A stretch of 64,000 nt of DNA from Tribonema minus (Eukaryota > Sar > Xanthophyceae > Tribonematales > Tribonemataceae). The stretch is from the NCBI GenBank assembly GCA_017506865.1, contig JAFCMP010000548.1:62001-126000 (forward strand), in the 5' to 3' direction. Made by a program: the position numbers and the translations under genes. Shown here one piece after another: positions 58,745 to 64,000 of this stretch (positions are counted from its first letter, which is position 1; each line of letters opens with the position of its first letter). The notes under the pieces were generated by a model that was not told the origin of the DNA, made no database searches, and saw nothing but the letters and a program-made list of their open reading frames with translations.

Positions 58745-60055
58745 GCAGAGAGATTGAAGTCAACAGTGCTGACTAGAGGTGATGGCGTGACCCTGCCGCT
58801 GCCTTTTGCACGAGGGGGAGCAGCCGGCCATTGGCGCAGCACCACACATAGATGCCTTGTTGCAGAGAAGTTGAAGTCAACAGTACTGACTAGAGGTGAT
58901 GGCGTGACCCTGCCGCTGCCTTTTGCGCGAAGGGGAGCAGCCGGCGATCAGCGCAGCACCACACATAGATGCCTTGTTGCAGAGAAGTTGAAGTCAACAG
59001 TACTGACTAGAGGTGATGGTGTGACCCTGCCGCTGCCTTCTGCGCGAGGGGGAGCAGCCGGCGATCAGCGCAGCACCACACATAGATGCCTTGTTGCAGA
59101 GAAGTTGAAGTCAACAGTACTGACTAGAGGTGATGGCGTGACCCTGCCGCTGCCTTCTGCGCGAGGGGGAGCAGCCGGCGATCAGCGCAGCACCACACAT
59201 AGATGCCTTGTTGCAGAGAAGTTGAAGTCAACAGTACTGACTAGAGGTGATGGCGTGACCCTGCCGCTGCCTTTTGCGCGAGGGGGAGCAGCCGGCGATC
59301 AGCGCAGCAACACACATAGACGCCTTGTTGCAGAGAAGTTGAAGTCAACAGTACTGACTAGAGGTGATGGCGTGACCCTGCCGCTGCCTTTTGCGCGAGG
59401 GGGAGCAGCCGGCGATGAGCGCAGCACCACACATAGACGCCTTGTTGCAGAGAAGTTGAAGTCAACAGTACTGACTAGAGGTGATGGCGTGACCCTGCCG
59501 CTGCCTTTTGCGCGAAGGGGAGCAGCCGGCGATCAGCGCAGCACCACACATAGATGCCTTGTTGCAGAGAAGTTGAAGTCAACAGTACTGACTAGAGGTG
59601 ATGGCGTGACCCTGCCGCTGCCTTTTGCGCGAGGGGGAGCAGCCGGCGATTGGCGCAGCACCACACATAGATGCCTTGTTGCAGAGAAGTTGAAGTTAAC
59701 AGTACTGACTAGAGGTGATGGCGTGACCCTGCCGCTGCCTTTTGCGCGAGGGGGAGCAGCCAGCGATTAGCGCAGCACCACACATAGATGCCTTGTTGCA
59801 GAGAAGTTGAAGTCAAAAGTACTGACTAGAGGTGATGGCGTGACCCTGCCGCAGCCTTTTGCGCGAGGGGGAGCAGCCGGCGATGAGCGCAGCACCACAA
59901 ATAGATGCCTTGTTGCAGAGAAGTTGAAGTCAACAGTACTGACTAGAGGTGATGGCGTGACCCTGCCGCTGCCTTTTGCGCGAGGGGGAGCAGCCGGCGA
60001 TCAGCGCAGCACCACGTAAATTCCTTGTTGCAGCAAGTTGAAGTCAAGAGTACCG
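58745..60055 (+). repeat. Satellite array 4 (117-bp type A, open in frame)
   Basis: Eleven head-to-tail units with a 117-bp (39-codon) period, checked at 58864, 58981 and 59098. One frame stays open for about 1 kb (58715-59770), giving nine 39-residue repeats of the type KSTVLTRGDGVTLPLPFARG. Arrays 2 and 3 keep the same frame only in parts. Confidence 0.93.
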
Positions 60056-60059
60056 CCTT

Positions 60060-63000
60060 AGGGTCGATGTTCACTTAGGTTTGCCAAGCGCCAGGGTTAA
60101 TTTAGGGTAAGGACTGGGGTTAGGGTTAAGGTTGAGCATGCCACTGGCAGTGTCGCCCAGAGTGCGTGTCGATATGTTCAGGTAAGTGCATACCAGCTAT
60201 TGCTCACTTGTTCAGCGACACACAAAACGTGATGCAGTGCGCAATATTGAAACTTCATGTCTACTTGGTCAGGTAAGTGCAAATTAGTTGGCCCGCACCT
60301 GCTGAGTTTAACACACTGCCTTGAATGTGGAAATCAAAGTGTAGGCCGCGAACTGGTCAAGTGAGTGCATGTCACCTGTACACGCATACTTGAAAAATTC
60401 TGGAGTAGAAGCATGCCATTTTGAGAAGTATAGGTCTGAATGGTCAGGTGAGTGCATGCCAGCTAGCCCTCGCCTGTGACACAGTGTACCATACTTTTCA
60501 GGATTTGAAAGTCAATAAACACATCTACATGGTCAGGTAGGTACATGCTAGCCAGCCCTCACCTTTTGCGCTTCCCGCTTTACCATGAAATGAGCATCAT
60601 TGTTCACCCCAATGGCAACATATCTCCCCCTACTATTTCCTTCTGAATGCAGTCCTTAATCTACTGCAGTGGGCACCGGCACCTGAATCTAAGAGTTTCT
60701 TCTTCTTAGGCTACATTGCTCGATGCAGTCATCCACTCATTAGCACTGCTTCTGGTTAGGGTACGATCAGGGAGGGTTTGGGGCAGGTTAGGGACCTTGG
60801 TCATCTGAGGGTTGGCGTTCACTTTGTGTACACGTTTAGATGGGGTGGAAGCTCAATTGACAGGTTTGCTTAGGGTTAGGGTTAATGTGGGCTTACAACT
60901 GGGGTTCGGACGAGTGTTGAGTTTGGGTGGAGCGCCTCACTTGACACTACCTGGGATTGATGTTGTGCTGAAGTACAACTATGGGTGAAGACTGCGCGGG
61001 CTGTACATCGAGGTGCTTGTGGAGACACCAGGTGTAACACTTTGGAGCATCAGCAGCGCACTGAGCTGATGTAGGCTGCTGGAGGTCAGTGCTACGTGGA
61101 TGGCACTGTGGTAACATGATGAATGTGGCTGGCTGTGACCAACGCCTGTGCATGCAATGTCAGCATGGAGCTTACTGTTGCAATGGGTACGACTCAGGAG
61201 TTGTGACTCGTGACCCAGGAGCCACCAGCACTGGAAGCATTGCACCACCACTTTGGACTTTGGGCAGATGTACATTGAGTTTGTACGGCGCAGCCATCTC
61301 AGTGACACACGAGCAAACGCTGACAAGACATCATTACAGGATGGGCGTGGCATCTCTTCACTGCTGAAGGTTGGTGGTCATCTTCAAGTCCAAGTTGGCA
61401 CTGACCACAAGCCTCTGGTATGAAGTTGACTCGCTGGCACAAGGACATTGATATTGGTAGAGTTGAAGTACCCCAATGGCTCTACTGCAACTGGTTCACA
61501 GTGGTACATCCCAGCAGGTATTGAATCTGAGCACTGGTTCACTCCCTGCGTAGCGTCACCAGCACTCGACGGCGCTCAGCTCTGCAGCCAGCCACTTGAA
61601 GCTTCGTCTGAAGTTGTGCGCCCACCTTGCCACTCATGGTCATCTCAAGTGGTCCGGGCTGCCATCGCCGCTGATGCATGGCTTTGAGTGGGCCAGGCCA
61701 CTCACTGTGATGGGCACATGATGCACAGGACTGGCGGGACGCTGTACTGTCATTGCACTGCTGCCGTCGCCACGCGCTGTGCTTACCGGTCTTCATCGGG
61801 TTACCGGTCTTCATCGGGCTATCCGCCGAAGACCTCTTTGGGTTGAAAGTGACAGTGGACAGTGCTCAACACGCGATCATCGCGCCGGGAGGGGTGAGCG
61901 GTGTTGCTCGCCCCCGTAGAGCACTGCTGCAACGAGAAACCACGGTAAGTGCGCACGCGTATGTCAGCACGCATATCCTGCCTAGCTTTAAAGTGCATTG
62001 CGGCGCAGGTGCCTGCAATTGACCATCACTCACTGACAGGACAACAAAGTCTTGCGATCTGTAACCCCCCTACCCATGGTGTCAGAAATCTCCTGCACAT
62101 GGTACACGACATCATGTCATTTGCTCTAACATAGCACATGTGCCGAGCCAGCTCATGCTGTTGTTATTGAACAGTTGGCAAGGCTTGAAGTAGTGTGTCA
62201 CCGTGTGCTGATGGCTTCTCATTTCTTTTTCTGTCTCAGGATGCGCCACCTGAAACTTCAACGCAATGGCCCCCTGGGTTGGCACCTCCTCACTGGCACT
62301 TCCGCGTTGGCACTTCCGCGTTGGCACCCCCACAATGACAAAGGTTAGTTTTCGCAAACGGTTTTCTTCAGGACTTACCTTGACAAAAATGCATCATATG
62401 CTTTGCTTGCAAATTTTGTACTTGTGCTAAAGAGATAGCCAACTCTGATGGTTAATATAGTGTGTGCGTGTTGACATGGTCAAGTAAGCGCACACCAGAT
62501 AGAGCTCACCTGTTGAGCTACACACAATAGTCGCTTTGATGTGCAGTATACAAAGCAAATGCCTACATGATCAGGTAACTGTAAATCAGCTGCCCCTCAC
62601 CTGTTGAGATGGACATAACTTCAATGTTGGATTTGAAGTGTGAAGGGCAAACTGGTCAGGTGAGTGCATGTCAGCTGTAGACATACTTCAATGATACTGA
62701 AGAAAAAGCATGTCATTTTGGTGGGTAATTCAAAAAAGTGCGTGTCGGCAAGGTCAGGTAAGCGCATGCCAGCTAGCGCTCATGTGTTCACCTTCACACA
62801 ATAGATGCTTCGATGGATGGTATCATACACAGTGTGTCCACATGGTCAGGTAAGCACAAACTCGCTAGCGCTCACCCATTGAGATGAACACACTGACTTC
62901 GGTACCTCAATGTTGGATTTCAAGTACATACGGTGAGGTGGTCAGGTGAGTGCATGTCCGTCTACACGTATACTTGTCAATACCTTTGATGTAGAAGCAT

Positions 63001-63660
63001 GTCATTTTCAAGCAGTGTGGGTCAGGTAAGTGCAGATCAGCTAGCCTTGATATGCCGAGATGAAGACACTGACCTTCAAAGAGGAAATTGAAGTGTTCAT
63101 GGCGAACTGGTCAGGTGAGTGCATGTCACCTGTACACATAAGTCAAGAAGTACTTTAATACTGAGCATGTCGTTTTAAAGCAGTGTATGTGTCTCATGGT
63201 CAGGTGAGTGCATACTAGCTAGCCCTTGCCTGCACAGGTGCAAGCAACACCCTAAATGTGCGACTTGAAGTGGACATGTCTATCAAGTCAGGTGAGTGCA
63301 TACCAGCTAGCCGTCACCTTTTACGCTGTCCACTACGTATTCAACAGTGTAGGTGTCTAAGCGTTGAATGGTCAGGTAAGTGCACATTAGCTAGCCGTTA
63401 GCTGTAAAGGTGCGAACAAGACTTCAATATTGCAATGTGTGATTGGAATTGGACAATGTCTTTGAAATCAGGTAAGTGCATGCCAGCTAGCCATCACCTT
63501 TTATGTTGTCCACACGCTATGAATAAAGTTGCTGCGCGACTTGTCCCCTGGTTGAGTGCACCTTGGCTGAATTGCCTCTTCTCACTGATCAATGAAGTAC
63601 TTTGTCCTATGCAGTCACTGTGATCAACCTCGTAGCACAGCAAGCGCAGTTTTTGCCACA
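60060..63660. repeat. Higher-order repeat copy IV (no satellite array)
   Basis: TTAGGG-like tail (60058-60135 and 60755-60910), the usual exon-like blocks (donor at 61944; block 62240-62343), then the longest splice-donor palindrome cluster (62475-63500, about twelve units). The 110/117-bp array is absent and the copy is about 2.6 kb shorter than the others. Confidence 0.75.
61783..61822. repeat. Small tandem duplication 'ttaccggtcttcatcgggt'
   Basis: Two adjacent copies; the matching sequence in copy III (about 57359) has only one, so the duplication is private to copy IV. Confidence 0.8.
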
Positions 63661-63669
63661 CTGTCTTAC

Positions 63670-64000
63670 CCTTGACGTTAGCCTCTTGAGGTTCGGGTAC
63701 ACTTGGGGTTGGGGTCTGCATCTGGATTTGGACTGGGCTTAGGTGTAGGGTTGAGTTAGGGCTCAGCTCGCTATATAGTATCATCAAAATTGAAGTTGTG
63801 GCAGTGCTCAGGAATTGTGATTCAGGAGCCACCATCATGATCGCTGCGAGTATTGCACCGCCGCTTTGGGCCTTGGGTAGACTTGCAAATGAGTGTGTAT
63901 TGCACAGCCATCTCAGTGACTCACGAGCAAACGCTGACAAAACGACGCTACAGGACAAGTGTGGCATCCCTTCACTGCTGAAGGTTGGTGGTCATCTTGG
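63670..64000. repeat. Start of a further higher-order repeat copy, cut by the window end
   Basis: TTAGGG-like patch (about 63680-63765), then the 'caggagccaccatcatgatc' and 'ggttggtggtcatcttgg' blocks seen in copies I-IV. Confidence 0.7.

Larger units (their letters stand above)
52400..60060. repeat. Higher-order repeat copy III
   Basis: Same block order as copy II, with extra local duplication around 54.0 and 54.7-55.6 kb that lengthens it. Ends in satellite array 4. Confidence 0.8.

Noticed and set aside
58715..59770. A 351-codon open frame as an ordinary gene
   Set aside because: It is purely the 117-bp satellite read in phase, with no flanking unique coding sequence; recorded as a repeat with a note.
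38580..60055. CRISPR-like arrays
   Set aside because: Units are head-to-tail without unique spacers, 110 or 117 bp long, and the genome is eukaryotic.

Overview
This is nuclear DNA from a eukaryote, most likely a green alga. The evidence is GC-rich exons split by many GT-AG introns (donors usually GTGAGC or GTAAGT), Ala/Gly/Gln-rich coding runs, and a TGTAA-type polyadenylation signal (the chlorophyte form) just after one stop codon. Interstitial TTAGGG-like tracts are scattered through the window. Among green algae, human-type TTAGGG telomeres are known in some Chlamydomonadales (the Dunaliella and Haematococcus lineages), so I favour that group, but this is inference.

Left part (about 0-27 kb), ordinary genes. 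A minus-strand membrane-anchored P-loop ATPase (587-1983) has an apparent frameshift near its 3' end. A plus-strand three-exon gene (3028-6506) encodes a calycin/fatty-acid-binding-like barrel interrupted by a Gly-Ser insert and followed by a long poly-Ala tail. It converges on a 16-exon minus-strand prolidase (PEPD-type Xaa-Pro dipeptidase, 8108-19642) that I could rebuild in frame to 520 codons with all five metal ligands. Prolidase is divergent, across about 230 bp, from a three-exon plus-strand cysteine-type LRR protein (19870-23040) whose N-terminus looks acylated. A hAT-type MITE with a perfect 8-bp target duplication sits in a prolidase intron, and one prolidase exon end is triplicated with its splice donor.

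Middle (about 26.5-38.5 kb). There are at least five decayed copies of one Hsp70 ATPase-domain exon, most still ending at a splice donor, inside larger imperfect duplications. Around them are TTAGGG-like tracts, GC-rich minisatellites and a duplicated hairpin.

Right part (about 38.5-64 kb). No intact gene was recognised. It is a higher-order repeat of about 7 kb in about four copies. Each copy carries decaying exon-like blocks with retained splice sites, then clusters of a roughly 90-bp repeat built around a splice-donor palindrome, then usually an array of a 110/117-bp satellite, then a degenerate TTAGGG tail. It looks like a tandemly amplified, dying multi-exon gene or element family, possibly with retrotransposon ancestry, and is the most unusual part of the window.
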